Assembly (NCBI GenBank): GCA_902623685.1
Contig: CACNUQ010000009.1
Coordinates: 1 to 40,768 of the forward strand
DNA length: 40,768 bases
Source: an uncultured SAR86 cluster bacterium
Lineage (GTDB): Bacteria; Pseudomonadota; Gammaproteobacteria; Magnimaribacterales; D2472
Direction of reading: 5' to 3'
Shown here: piece after piece, positions 1 through 8,991 of the stretch
Layout: every line of letters begins with the position of its first letter
How positions within the stretch are numbered: the first letter of the stretch is position 1
Made by a program: the position numbers and the translations under genes
The notes under the pieces: generated by a model
What the model was told of the DNA's origin: nothing
The model's database searches: none
The model's input: only the letters and a program-made list of their open reading frames with translations

Positions 1-1
1 A

Positions 2-448
2 CTAAGACTAAAAGAGGGAAAAATTTTGATTGATTTTGCCCATGATCATCAATCTTTTAAAAATATTTTATTTGAATTAAGTAAATCTTATGATGAAATT
101 ATCCTTGTTTTTGGTTGTGGCGGAGACAGGGACAAATCTAAAAGGTCTAAGATGATGCAGGTAGCTCAAGAGTTTGCTAGCAAAGTAATTTTTACGTCAG
201 ATAATAATCGTTATGAATCTTTTTCTTCAATTTATAGAGATGCATTAGATGGAAATAATCATAGTGGAGCAGAAATTATTGAGGACAGGCATGATGCTTT
301 AAAATTAGCTTTAAGCCACTTAAATAAAAAAAATATATTGGTAATATTAGGTAAAGGCCATGAAACCTCTATGGAGGTAAAAGGACAAAAAATTCCGTTT
401 AATGATAAGGATTGCGTACTAAAAATTTTAAACAATGAAATTAATTAA
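2..448 (+). CDS. murE: MurE, UDP-MurNAc-tripeptide synthetase (3' part only)
   Basis: C-terminal 148 residues of MurE, the cytoplasmic ligase that adds the third amino acid (meso-diaminopimelate in Gram-negatives) to UDP-MurNAc-L-Ala-D-Glu. The frame is open to the left edge, so the gene begins outside the window; the TTG at 26 is internal. Visible are the C-terminal ligase core FGCGGDRDKSKR and the late GKGHE motif. The DAP-recognition motif, usually DNPR, reads DNNR here, keeping the arginine that binds the DAP carboxylate. The stop overlaps the murF start by 14 bases, as in the usual murE-murF-mraY order. Identification is secure; strict DAP specificity is inferred. Confidence 0.95.
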   Translation, partial: LRLKEGKILIDFAHDHQSFKNILFELSKSYDEIILVFGCGGDRDKSKRSKMMQVAQEFASKVIFTSDNNRYESFSSIYRDALDGNNHSGAEIIEDRHDALKLALSHLNKKNILVILGKGHETSMEVKGQKIPFNDKDCVLKILNNEIN

Positions 449-1781
449 TGATACAAAAGATTTTTTAAATTCATTAAGTCTTGATGGAGAGTTATCTTTA
501 CCTATTAAAAATTTCCAAATAGATTCTAGAAAAGTAAAAAAAAATTCAGTTTTTTTTGGCCTTACCGGTTCCAATAATGATGGAAGTATTTTTGCATCAG
601 ATGCAATTAAAAAAGGAGCATCTCTTGCAATTATAAAAAAGAAGAAAAATTTTAGCCCAATTTCTAATTCATCCAAAATTATTGAAGTAAAAAGTCCTGA
701 GAAGTGCCTTATTGAAGCCGCTAAGATTGCGATGGAAAGATATGCGGGAAATATAATTGGAGTAACTGGTAGTAACGGAAAAACAACAACTAAAAACATT
801 TTAAATAATTGTATAAGTAACAGTTATTCGACTTTTAAAAACTTCAATAATGAAATTGGACTTCCCCTTTGTGCTTTAGAGTTGGATTCACAAAAAAGCA
901 CAGCTATTTTTGAAATGGGTGCAGCTAAATCAGGCGACATAGATCTTTTATCTAAAATTATTAAGCCCAATATAGGCATTATTACTCACATAGGCCATTC
1001 ACATTTAGAGGGTCTAAACTCTGTAAATGGAGTATTAAGAGTAAAGTCAGAACTGATTAAAAATATTAAGAAGGATGGAATAGCTATTGTTCCAGATGGC
1101 AAATATCTCAATTACTGGAAAAGCATGCGAAAAGATATTGCATTTTATTCGTTTGGTGAAAAATCATCAGCATCATATTTTCCTAGTCAGATAAAAATGA
1201 CAAAACATGGCTTATCTTTCTTTATTGAATCTAATTATTTAAAAAAAAGAGTTCGCATAAAAACAAAGCTTATTGGAGTGCATAATGTTCTTAATATTTT
1301 GGCATCTTTTGCAGCAATTCACTCGGCCAAATTAAATGTAGAGAGATTTTCAGATAATTTGAAAGATTTGCAAAATCATTCTCAGCGCTTAGGTCTAAAA
1401 AAATGGGTAAAGCAGTCAAATGTTATTGACGATACCTATAATGCTAATCCAGATTCTATGAAAGCAGCAATCAATGTTTTATGTCAATTTCAAGGAAGAA
1501 AGATTGCAATTCTTGGAGATATGGCTGAACTAGGACGCTATAGAAAAAAACTACATCTTGAATTAGGTGATTATGCCAAAATACATGGAGTAGATTTTTT
1601 GCTTGGATATGGAGATTTAATTCGTCACACTTCATCTGCATTTGGGAACAGAGGCTTTTTCTTTACAAATAAAATAGAGTTAGTAGATTTTCTAAGAAAA
1701 ATTCTTAAAACAAGAGATAATATTTTATTAAAAGGATCTAGATCTATGAAAATGGAAGAAATTTTAAATTTATGGAAATAA
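435..1781 (+). CDS. murF: MurF, UDP-MurNAc-pentapeptide synthetase
   Basis: Adds D-Ala-D-Ala to UDP-MurNAc-tripeptide in the cytoplasm, completing the pentapeptide precursor. The 448 residues are near the family length. The N-terminal substrate domain contains FQIDSRKV and VFFGLTGSNNDG. The ATP-binding P-loop GVTGSNGKTTTK lies near residues 108-119, followed by FNNEIGLPL. The C-terminal domain has DDTYNANPDSMKAA and ILGDMAELG, both typical of MurF. It starts inside the end of murE and is followed after one base by mraY, so the genes are probably cotranscribed and translationally coupled. It uses the D-Ala-D-Ala made by Ddl (7452-8366) from D-Ala supplied by Alr (12781-13830). Confidence 0.97.
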   Translation: MKLINDTKDFLNSLSLDGELSLPIKNFQIDSRKVKKNSVFFGLTGSNNDGSIFASDAIKKGASLAIIKKKKNFSPISNSSKIIEVKSPEKCLIEAAKIAMERYAGNIIGVTGSNGKTTTKNILNNCISNSYSTFKNFNNEIGLPLCALELDSQKSTAIFEMGAAKSGDIDLLSKIIKPNIGIITHIGHSHLEGLNSVNGVLRVKSELIKNIKKDGIAIVPDGKYLNYWKSMRKDIAFYSFGEKSSASYFPSQIKMTKHGLSFFIESNYLKKRVRIKTKLIGVHNVLNILASFAAIHSAKLNVERFSDNLKDLQNHSQRLGLKKWVKQSNVIDDTYNANPDSMKAAINVLCQFQGRKIAILGDMAELGRYRKKLHLELGDYAKIHGVDFLLGYGDLIRHTSSAFGNRGFFFTNKIELVDFLRKILKTRDNILLKGSRSMKMEEILNLWK

Positions 1782-1782
1782 T

Positions 1783-2868
1783 ATGATTGAATTAATTGGT
1801 ACTTGGTTAATGTCATATGATCCTGGGTTCGATGTATTCCGTTATCTAACTGTCAGAACCATTGGGGGGACTTTGACAGCTCTTATGTTATCGATCCTTC
1901 TCGGCCCTGCTTTAATAAGATTTCTTACAAGAATGCAGTTTGCTCAATCTATAAGAACTGATGGACCTGAATCGCATCTTTTAAAATCTGGGACCCCAAC
2001 AATGGGTGGTTTAATTATCATTTTTTCATTAATTATTTCAACTTTATTATGGTCAGATTTTAACAACCCTTACATTTGGATTCTGATATTCATAACTATC
2101 TCTTTTGGTATTTTAGGTTTTTTTGATGACTGGCTAAAAATTAGAGAGAAAAATTCAAAAGGCTTGAGTGGAAAATATAAGTTAATTCTACAATCAATTT
2201 TTGCAACTATGGCAATTTCCTTAATGTTGAAAGTTTCTCCATATGGAGATCAGCAAATTTATATTATGCCTTTTAACAAAGAATTTATTTTTACTGTTTC
2301 GCCAGTTATTTTTCTTTGTATTAGTATTTTTATAATTGTTGGATCTTCAAATGCTGTAAATTTGACAGACGGATTAGATGGTCTAGCAATTTTGCCATCA
2401 GTTTTAATTGCTGGAGGCCTTGGTCTGATTGCGTACGCCTCAGGAAATATATTGATTTCGGATTACTTATTTATACCATTTAATCCTTTAAGTGGAGAGC
2501 TCATTGTTTTTTGCGGGGCTTTTATTGGTGCAGGAATTGGCTTCCTCTGGTATAACACCTATCCAGCGCAGATTTTTATGGGCGATCTTGGATCACTTAC
2601 TCTTGGTGGAATTTTAGGTACTTTAGCAGTGCTAATTAGGCATGAGATAGTTTTTGCAATTATGGCAGGTGTTTTTGTTATGGAAACGCTAAGTGTCATC
2701 ATTCAGGTGGCTTCATACAAGATAAGAGGAAAAAGAGTTTTTTTAATGGCACCAATTCATCACCATTTTGAGTTAAAAGGCTGGGCTGAACCAAAGGTCA
2801 TTGTTAGATTTTGGATTATAACTTTCGTGCTTGTTTTATTTGCACTTGCAACTTTAAAGCTTAGATAA
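1783..2868 (+). CDS. mraY: MraY, phospho-MurNAc-pentapeptide transferase
   Basis: Integral inner-membrane enzyme that transfers phospho-MurNAc-pentapeptide to undecaprenyl phosphate, making lipid I. The 361 residues match the family length, with about ten hydrophobic segments. Catalytic loops are visible: GFFDDWLKI with the paired aspartates, NAVNLTDGLDGLA, FMGDLGSLTLGG, and the histidine-rich PIHHHFELKGW near the C terminus. The N-terminal IRTDGPESHLLKSGTPTMGG is also diagnostic. It starts one base after murF and is followed by murD six bases later. Its lipid substrate is the carrier thought to be recycled by the DUF368 protein at 21566-22288. Confidence 0.98.
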   Translation: MIELIGTWLMSYDPGFDVFRYLTVRTIGGTLTALMLSILLGPALIRFLTRMQFAQSIRTDGPESHLLKSGTPTMGGLIIIFSLIISTLLWSDFNNPYIWILIFITISFGILGFFDDWLKIREKNSKGLSGKYKLILQSIFATMAISLMLKVSPYGDQQIYIMPFNKEFIFTVSPVIFLCISIFIIVGSSNAVNLTDGLDGLAILPSVLIAGGLGLIAYASGNILISDYLFIPFNPLSGELIVFCGAFIGAGIGFLWYNTYPAQIFMGDLGSLTLGGILGTLAVLIRHEIVFAIMAGVFVMETLSVIIQVASYKIRGKRVFLMAPIHHHFELKGWAEPKVIVRFWIITFVLVLFALATLKLR

Positions 2869-2874
2869 GACCCA

Positions 2875-3936
2875 ATGAAATCTCTTATTTTTGGTTATGG
2901 AGTAACGGGCCAGTCATTTGAAAGATATTTAGAAAAACAGGGAGAAGCCTATGAAATTTATGATGCAAATGTAAAAGGATCAAATATTATCAATAAATTA
3001 CCCGACCGTAAAAAATTAGATAGTTACAAAATGATCTATTTAAGTCCAGGAATAAATATCAGGAAGATTTATTCAGGAGGAGAATTTAATAACGTTCCAT
3101 ATACAACTGATTTAGATATTTTTTTTAAAGAAGATAATTCTGTAAAGATTGGAATCACCGGTACAAATGGAAAAAGTACATGCTGTTATCATCTGCATCA
3201 GTTGCTAGCAGGTTCTCAATTAATCGGGAATATAGGTACCCCAGTATTAGATAATATTAATTCATGCTCATATTCGATTATTGAGATCTCTAGCTTTCAA
3301 CTCGAGAAGCTTGAAGATATAAATTTAGATTTTGGAGTACTGCTCAACATTGCTCCTGATCATATCGATCATCATGGAAGCTTCGCAGAGTATAAAAAGA
3401 TAAAAAATAAAATTAAAAAATCTAAAATATCAACCAATCAGTCCGATCCAAAAAAGCTATGGTCAATGATTACTGGAAGGGAAGAAAATGAAGTTAAGGA
3501 TATTAAATTATTGGATTTGCCTCATAGATTAGAGCATATATTGACTATGAGAAATTTAGTATTCATAAATGATTCCAAGGCAACAAATACTAACGCCTTG
3601 AAATTTGCTTTGAATCAAGTTTCTAATCCGCTTGAATTAATTCTATGCGGAGATCCAGTTAAGGAGCAGTATGATAGTTTAAAAATTGTAGGTCCAAAAA
3701 AAGTATATATTTTTGGCACTCATGCAAAGGAGATAGATAAGAAAGTTTTGCACCCTGATAAAATATTATTTCATAATCAAGACCTTGCATCAGTATTGAA
3801 TTTAATTAAGAAGAAAGATTATGATTTTCGAACAAATATTCTTTTTTCCCCGGGCCATCCTAGTGGCAAGGATTATATAAATTTCGAGAAGCGTGGGAAT
3901 CATTTTACCCAATTAGTAATGAACCTTGATGATTGA
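2875..3936 (+). CDS. murD: MurD, UDP-MurNAc-L-Ala:D-Glu ligase, shortened
   Basis: Adds D-glutamate to UDP-MurNAc-L-alanine. P-loop GITGTNGKST at 93-102, then NIAPDHIDHHG, LPHRLE at 215-220 and INDSKATNTNA at 231-241 identify MurD, and the position between mraY and ftsW agrees. At 353 residues it is well below the usual length of about 440. The loss lies mainly between the likely carbamylated lysine (about K177) and LPHRLE: about 37 residues remain where roughly 90 are usual, and the GxHNxxNxLAA element is not visible. The C-terminal SPACAS-type motif is changed to SPGHPSGKDY. The frame is intact and core ATP and ligation motifs remain, so I infer a functional compact enzyme rather than a pseudogene. 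Confidence 0.9.
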   Translation: MKSLIFGYGVTGQSFERYLEKQGEAYEIYDANVKGSNIINKLPDRKKLDSYKMIYLSPGINIRKIYSGGEFNNVPYTTDLDIFFKEDNSVKIGITGTNGKSTCCYHLHQLLAGSQLIGNIGTPVLDNINSCSYSIIEISSFQLEKLEDINLDFGVLLNIAPDHIDHHGSFAEYKKIKNKIKKSKISTNQSDPKKLWSMITGREENEVKDIKLLDLPHRLEHILTMRNLVFINDSKATNTNALKFALNQVSNPLELILCGDPVKEQYDSLKIVGPKKVYIFGTHAKEIDKKVLHPDKILFHNQDLASVLNLIKKKDYDFRTNILFSPGHPSGKDYINFEKRGNHFTQLVMNLDD

Positions 3937-5032
3937 TCGAGAAAATATATTTATTATTTTTCCATACTTTTGCTTATTGTTTATAGGTTTAATTATGGTC
4001 GCATCATCAAGTATTTATGTATCTGAGGATATTTACGGAACTCCATTTCATTTTGCATCAAGGCAAGTAATCTTTTTTATAATAGGTATTTTATTAACCA
4101 TAATTGCATTAAGTATTCCTTCAAATTTACTTCTCACATTGGACTGGATTATTTTGCTTGGCTCATTTGTTCTACTTATTGCGCTTTTCATTCCAGGAGT
4201 TGGCACAGAAGTTAATGGAAGTTTGCGATGGATAAGAATAGGCCCAATTAACGTTCAACCCTCTGAAGTTAGCAAGCTGGCCTTGGTTATCTATATTTCA
4301 GGTTATTGTGTAAGAAGATTAAGCGAAATTAATACTTCATTAGGCTTTTTTAGACCTTTATTTGTTTTAGCAGTTTTTGGATTATTAATTCTGTCCCAAC
4401 CTGATTTAGGGTCAACTCTAGTAATCGGATCTCTAGTAATTGCAATACTATTTTTTGCAGGAATTTCTTTTTTACAATTTACATTATTACTCTCATTAAT
4501 GGGCTCCTTGGCTGCTATAGCCATCTATCTTGAGCCATACAGGTACTTAAGATTTATTTCATTCACTGAACCTTTTGAGCATTTTTATGGACCCGGATGG
4601 CAATTATCAAACGCTCTACTAGGAATAGGAAGAGGTGAGTGGTTCGGAATTGGCTTAGGAAACAGTCTTCAAAAAAATTTATACCTGCCTGAACCGCATA
4701 CTGATTTTATTTTTGCGGTAATTGTAGAGGAATTTGGATTGATTGGAGGCTTGGTAATAATTTTATTGTTTGCTGTATTAATTTTTGGCATCATCAAAAC
4801 ATCTATTAAAGCATTAGAGCTCGGTAAATTATTTCAAGGTTTTCTAGTTTTTGGAGCGGGCATTTTAATTGCAATTCAAGTAGTATTTAACATTGGAGTA
4901 AACCTTGGAATTCTGCCGACAAAGGGTTTAACTCTGCCTTTTATAAGTTATGGGGGAACAAGCCTAATTTTATTTATGTTTCTGATGGGCATTGTATTAA
5001 GGATTAATTTTGAAAATAAACATATAAAGTAA
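3929..5032 (+). CDS. ftsW: FtsW, septal peptidoglycan glycosyltransferase
   Basis: SEDS-family membrane glycosyltransferase that polymerises lipid II at the division septum with its partner FtsI. About ten hydrophobic helices occur in 367 residues. Typical motifs are RWIRIGPINVQPSEVSKLA, SQPDLGSTLV, the extracellular loop GPGWQLSNALLGIGRG, LPEPHTDFIFAVIVEEFG and the C-terminal LPTKGLTLPFISYGG. The ATG at 3929 is preferred over a TTG three bases upstream; the gene then overlaps murD by 8 bases. It shares one base with murG in a TAATG junction. FtsW rather than RodA is favoured by its place between murD and murG. Confidence 0.96.
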   Translation: MIDRENIFIIFPYFCLLFIGLIMVASSSIYVSEDIYGTPFHFASRQVIFFIIGILLTIIALSIPSNLLLTLDWIILLGSFVLLIALFIPGVGTEVNGSLRWIRIGPINVQPSEVSKLALVIYISGYCVRRLSEINTSLGFFRPLFVLAVFGLLILSQPDLGSTLVIGSLVIAILFFAGISFLQFTLLLSLMGSLAAIAIYLEPYRYLRFISFTEPFEHFYGPGWQLSNALLGIGRGEWFGIGLGNSLQKNLYLPEPHTDFIFAVIVEEFGLIGGLVIILLFAVLIFGIIKTSIKALELGKLFQGFLVFGAGILIAIQVVFNIGVNLGILPTKGLTLPFISYGGTSLILFMFLMGIVLRINFENKHIK

Positions 5033-6063
5033 TGAAATTTTTAATTGCTGCAGCCGGAACCGGAGGTCACGTCTTTCCAGCATTGGAGTTTAGTCAGGAA
5101 TGTATCAAAAATGATCACGAGATTTTTTGGATTGGCACTAAAACTGGAATTGAAAATAGAGTAATTCCTCAAGATACTCAACTTTTCACTATTCCTATGA
5201 AAGGATTTAGAGGAAAGAATATTATTCATAAGATTTCTTCTGTATTAGGTTTGGTGGTTTCAATCCTTAAAAGTATTTTTTACATAAAAAAAAATAGTAT
5301 TGATTACATTGTTTGCTTTGGAGGATATATTTCTTTACCAGTAGGCTTAGCAGCATGGATATGTAGAAAACCTCTTTTTTTGCATGAACAAAATTCGATT
5401 ATCGGAACCTCAAATAGGATATTGCAAAAATTTGCAGAAATACTTTTTTTAGGATTCTCGATCAACCATCATGTTTTTCAAAATTCAATGCTAGTAGGGA
5501 ACCCTATTAAGAATTTCAATAAAAACTCTATTCCAAATAGCAAGAAAAATACCTTAAGAATATATGTTACAGGCGGCAGTCAGGGCTCTGATTTTATTAA
5601 TAAAAATATTCCAATAGCTTTAAATGATTTGGACATACCGATAGAGATAAAACATCAATGCGGAAAAGGAAAATCTTTTGGGATTAAAGAATTGTATTCA
5701 GCCAAAATTTCACTTGAAGTTAAAGAATTCTATGATTCGCCTCAAGATCTGATTCTTTGGTCAGATTTTGTTGTATCAAGGGCTGGAGCACTCTCTTTAT
5801 CAGAAGCAATAAGTTTGAAAAGAGGATTAGTCATGATTCCATTGCCATCAGCTATTGATAATCATCAATTTTTTAATGCAAATCAGATTAAAGCATTAGG
5901 TATGGGCTTAGTGCATGAAGAGTATGAATCTATTGAGTCTCTTTCTAAAAAAATAAAAAATATTATTGAGACTAAGCAGTATTTAGAATGGACAGATAAA
6001 GATAGCAATATAGATCATTTCCAAGCAGCCAGAAGAATGGTAAGTTCAATCATAAAATTTTAA
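5032..6063 (+). CDS. murG: MurG, lipid II-forming GlcNAc transferase
   Basis: Peripheral inner-membrane GT-B glycosyltransferase that moves GlcNAc from UDP-GlcNAc onto lipid I, giving lipid II. The N-terminal acceptor-site loop GTGGHVFPALE, the HEQN motif (FLHEQNSIIGTSN), VTGGSQGSDFIN and the C-terminal donor-site VSRAGALSLSEA are all visible. Length is 343 residues against about 355 usually. The start overlaps the ftsW stop by one base, and murC follows after six bases. The order ftsW-murG-murC is the standard one. Confidence 0.97.
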   Translation: MKFLIAAAGTGGHVFPALEFSQECIKNDHEIFWIGTKTGIENRVIPQDTQLFTIPMKGFRGKNIIHKISSVLGLVVSILKSIFYIKKNSIDYIVCFGGYISLPVGLAAWICRKPLFLHEQNSIIGTSNRILQKFAEILFLGFSINHHVFQNSMLVGNPIKNFNKNSIPNSKKNTLRIYVTGGSQGSDFINKNIPIALNDLDIPIEIKHQCGKGKSFGIKELYSAKISLEVKEFYDSPQDLILWSDFVVSRAGALSLSEAISLKRGLVMIPLPSAIDNHQFFNANQIKALGMGLVHEEYESIESLSKKIKNIIETKQYLEWTDKDSNIDHFQAARRMVSSIIKF

Positions 6064-6069
6064 AAACGC

Positions 6070-7461
6070 ATGTCTAAGCTAGGATTTCAAAAGTTTAAAA
6101 AAATTCACATGATTGGTATTGGTGGTTCAGGAATGATTGGTATTGCTACTATCCTCCAAAAAACGGGTTTTAAAATCACGGGCTCCGATCTAGTTATTTC
6201 TGATGAATTAAAGGAATTAAAAAAAATTGGCGTCAAGGTTCAAATTGGACATGAACCTGAACTTGTTAAAAATGCTGATTTAGTTGTTGCCTCATCTGCA
6301 ATATCAAAGAAAAATACTGAACTTTTATATTCTAAAAAATGTGGATTAACAATTATTCCGAGAGCAGAAATGCTTGGAACTCTGATGAGACCATATCGCA
6401 GTATTGCAATCGCTGGAAGTCATGGAAAGACGTCTACAACAAGCATTATTGCAAGTATTTTTAATGCAGCAAATTTAAGCCCCACTTATGTTGTTGGAGG
6501 TCAAGTGTTGAGCGTTGGTAGAAGTTCAAACCTTGGAGATGGAAATTATATTATTGTAGAGGCTGACGAAAGTGATGGATCATTTATGCATTTACAACCT
6601 GATGTCGCTGTAATAACTAATATTGATAATGATCATCTATATTTTTATGAAAATAATCAGGACAAACTAAACCAGTCTTTTGTTAGTTTTGCAGAAAATT
6701 TACCTTTTTATGGTCATATCATTCTCAACATAGATGATAAAAATATATATAAAATTTCAAGAAATATTCATAGAAAGCAGATCACCTTTGGTTTTAGTGG
6801 AAAAGGTAGATTTCAAATTAGTGATGTAAGCTTTCAAAATGGGTCTCAAAAGTTTAAATTAACTGACAATCTAAATAAAAAATGCCATAACTTCTCTACA
6901 AATTTAAATGGCAAACATAACCTTTACAACGTTGCTGCAGCTATTTGCGTTGCTATTGAAGAAAATATTTCAATCAAAAATATTTCTAAGGGCTTGGAGG
7001 AATTTAAGGGAGTTGGAAGAAGGTTTGAGGTTTCTAAACTCTATTTTTCTAAGCAGGCTCATGTATTGATTGACGATTATGGTCATCATCCTGCTGAAAT
7101 ATTTGCAACTATTCAGGCAGCCAGAGAAAAATTTCCTAGATTAAAGATTTGTATGATTTTTGAGCCCCATAGATTTACAAGGACACAACAACTCTTCGAT
7201 GATTTTGCAAAAGTTCTCTCGAAGGTAGATTACCTTCTTCTATTGGATATATATCCGGCAAGCGAAAAACCCATCAAAGGAATCTCATCTAAAAAACTTA
7301 TTTCACAAATCAAAAAAAATCATAAAAACGCTCACTTTATTGGAAACAAAGATCCAATAAATTGGTTAAAAGAAAACCATCACAACTTTTCAGTTTTAAT
7401 AACTCAAGGCGCGGGGACTATCTCAAAGTTAAATATTGAGATTAAAAGAAAGTGGCAATAA
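6070..7461 (+). CDS. murC: MurC, UDP-MurNAc:L-alanine ligase
   Basis: Cytoplasmic ligase that starts the peptide stem by adding L-alanine to UDP-MurNAc. The N-terminal nucleotide-fold motif is HMIGIGGSGMIGIA, the P-loop AIAGSHGKTSTTS lies near residue 115, and VEADESDGSF, TNIDNDHL, the Asn/His motif NLNGKHNLYNVAAA, GVGRRFE and DDYGHHPAEI follow in the expected order. Its 463 residues are close to the usual 490. Its last ten bases overlap ddl. murB, which often follows murC, is absent, so the UDP-MurNAc reductase must be encoded elsewhere. Confidence 0.97.
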   Translation: MSKLGFQKFKKIHMIGIGGSGMIGIATILQKTGFKITGSDLVISDELKELKKIGVKVQIGHEPELVKNADLVVASSAISKKNTELLYSKKCGLTIIPRAEMLGTLMRPYRSIAIAGSHGKTSTTSIIASIFNAANLSPTYVVGGQVLSVGRSSNLGDGNYIIVEADESDGSFMHLQPDVAVITNIDNDHLYFYENNQDKLNQSFVSFAENLPFYGHIILNIDDKNIYKISRNIHRKQITFGFSGKGRFQISDVSFQNGSQKFKLTDNLNKKCHNFSTNLNGKHNLYNVAAAICVAIEENISIKNISKGLEEFKGVGRRFEVSKLYFSKQAHVLIDDYGHHPAEIFATIQAAREKFPRLKICMIFEPHRFTRTQQLFDDFAKVLSKVDYLLLLDIYPASEKPIKGISSKKLISQIKKNHKNAHFIGNKDPINWLKENHHNFSVLITQGAGTISKLNIEIKRKWQ

Positions 7462-8366
7462 AAAAAATTACTGTTTTATATGGAGGAGAGTCTTCTGAGC
7501 GAGAAGTTTCACTTGAAAGTGGCAAATACATATTCCAATCATTAAAAGAGTTAGGATATGACACTCAACTTGTTGACTATCCAGCTAATTTTTTAATTAC
7601 AGAATTTACACCAGAAGATTACATATTTATAGCTCTTCATGGTGAAGATGGTGAATCAGGCGAATTACAGAAATTCCTCGAAGAAAAGGGCATCCCATAT
7701 TCTGGCAGTGATTATAAGGGATGTAAAAATACTTGGAATAAGGATATTTGCAAAAAGCTCATGAGAAAAAATAATATTCCAACACCAAACTGGATTACTG
7801 TCCAATCACTTTTTGAAGCAGCGAAAGATATCGACGACCCCTTTTTTAATCAACTAAGACCATTTAATGATCTTTTTTTAAAACCTGTAGAGGATGGATC
7901 GAGTTTAGATGTTTTCAAAATTTCCAATAATGAAGATTTGGATAGAGCTATTAGCAGTTGCTTAGATCCAAACAGGGCTTTCATTTTTGAGGAAAGTATT
8001 GATTTTAAAGAATTGACAGTTCCAATTTTGGATGGAAGATGTTTGCCTGCTTTAGAAATATTTACCTCTGAATCTTTCTATAATTTCAATGCAAAATATA
8101 TAAATGAAGACACTCAGCTTTCAAAATTGATGCTGTCAAAAGAGAAGGAAAAAGAGCTTGAGGAAGTATGTTTGAAGGTAAATGAAATAATGGGTTGTAG
8201 TGGTTGGTTAAGAGTTGATCTTTTGCAGGACAATAAAAATAATTTCTATGTTTTAGAAGTGAATACAGTCCCCGGGATGACTTCACATAGTTTATTTCCA
8301 AAATCTGCTGAATCAGTGGGCTTAACATATAATGACTTAGTTAGAGAGATTATAAATGCCAAATAA
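7452..8366 (+). CDS. ddl: D-alanine--D-alanine ligase
   Basis: ATP-grasp ligase that joins two D-alanines for the pentapeptide terminus. It has 304 residues, the normal length for DdlB. Seen are the N-terminal VLYGGESSEREVSLESG, ALHGEDGESGELQ, PYSGSDYKGCKNTWNK, KPVEDGSSLDV, and the C-terminal metal and phosphate motif FYVLEVNTVPGMTSHSLFP. It begins with GTG inside the end of murC and ends inside the start of ftsQ, so coupling is likely. Product feeds MurF; D-alanine comes from Alr at 12781-13830. Confidence 0.97.
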   Translation: MAIKKITVLYGGESSEREVSLESGKYIFQSLKELGYDTQLVDYPANFLITEFTPEDYIFIALHGEDGESGELQKFLEEKGIPYSGSDYKGCKNTWNKDICKKLMRKNNIPTPNWITVQSLFEAAKDIDDPFFNQLRPFNDLFLKPVEDGSSLDVFKISNNEDLDRAISSCLDPNRAFIFEESIDFKELTVPILDGRCLPALEIFTSESFYNFNAKYINEDTQLSKLMLSKEKEKELEEVCLKVNEIMGCSGWLRVDLLQDNKNNFYVLEVNTVPGMTSHSLFPKSAESVGLTYNDLVREIINAK

Positions 8367-8991
8367 AAGGATGCTATTTTATTTAATTTTTATACCCATT
8401 ATTTTTAGTTGCTCAAATGCGAACAATGAAAAAATAAAAATTTATTTTGAAAAAACTCCTACTTTAGTTGAAGAGCAAAAACTAGTCTTAACTTTATCGG
8501 ATGATTTTTCTAATAAAAACTTACTTGCAATTTTAAATAATCAAAATTGGATAGAATCTTTTTTAATAAAAAAAAGTTTATTTCAGCCTACAGAAATATT
8601 TATTGTTAGCAAAGAACCAAAATATATCTGGCAAGAAAAGTTTTATCTCGATTCAAATTTGTCCAGGTTTTTGTATTCGGGCGAATATCCTGATTTACTG
8701 CATTTAGATATTCCAATAGAATTAATTGATAAATGGTTACAATTTGAAGATAGGCTTTTCTCAATAGTTACAGTTTATAACTTAACAATTTTTTCAGTTT
8801 CCTATACAAAAGCAGAGGGGTGGTATTTTCATACTAAAAATAATATTCGTATTAATTTAGGCTCCGAACTCACTTCTAACGTTTATAAAAAACTCTCATT
8901 GACATTAAAATATATTTTCGAAAAAAACTTAACTCCTAGTATTATTGATTTAAGATACAAGGATGGAGCAGCTTTAAATTATGGCAAATAA
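8356..8991 (+). CDS. ftsQ: FtsQ-like divisome protein, divergent
   Basis: Assigned mainly by position between ddl and ftsA plus the C-terminal signature: a GWYFHTKNNIRINLGS stretch and SIIDLRYKDGAALNYGK resemble the beta-domain end of FtsQ (consensus DLRYxNGxAV). FtsQ links FtsA/FtsZ to FtsL/FtsB and FtsWI. This copy is 211 residues, short for the family, with only five residues before a hydrophobic segment at 6-18 followed by a cysteine (IIFSC, C19). That resembles a lipoprotein signal more than the usual bitopic anchor with a cytoplasmic tail, although phenylalanine at -2 is not ideal. The gene overlaps both neighbours. Function as FtsQ is likely; lipidation is only inferred. Confidence 0.78.
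   Translation: MPNKRMLFYLIFIPIIFSCSNANNEKIKIYFEKTPTLVEEQKLVLTLSDDFSNKNLLAILNNQNWIESFLIKKSLFQPTEIFIVSKEPKYIWQEKFYLDSNLSRFLYSGEYPDLLHLDIPIELIDKWLQFEDRLFSIVTVYNLTIFSVSYTKAEGWYFHTKNNIRINLGSELTSNVYKKLSLTLKYIFEKNLTPSIIDLRYKDGAALNYGK

Noticed and set aside
428-799. Minus-strand frame of 123 codons opposite murF
   Set aside because: Lies wholly over a well-supported gene, has no recognisable family and an amino-acid pattern expected for an antisense shadow.
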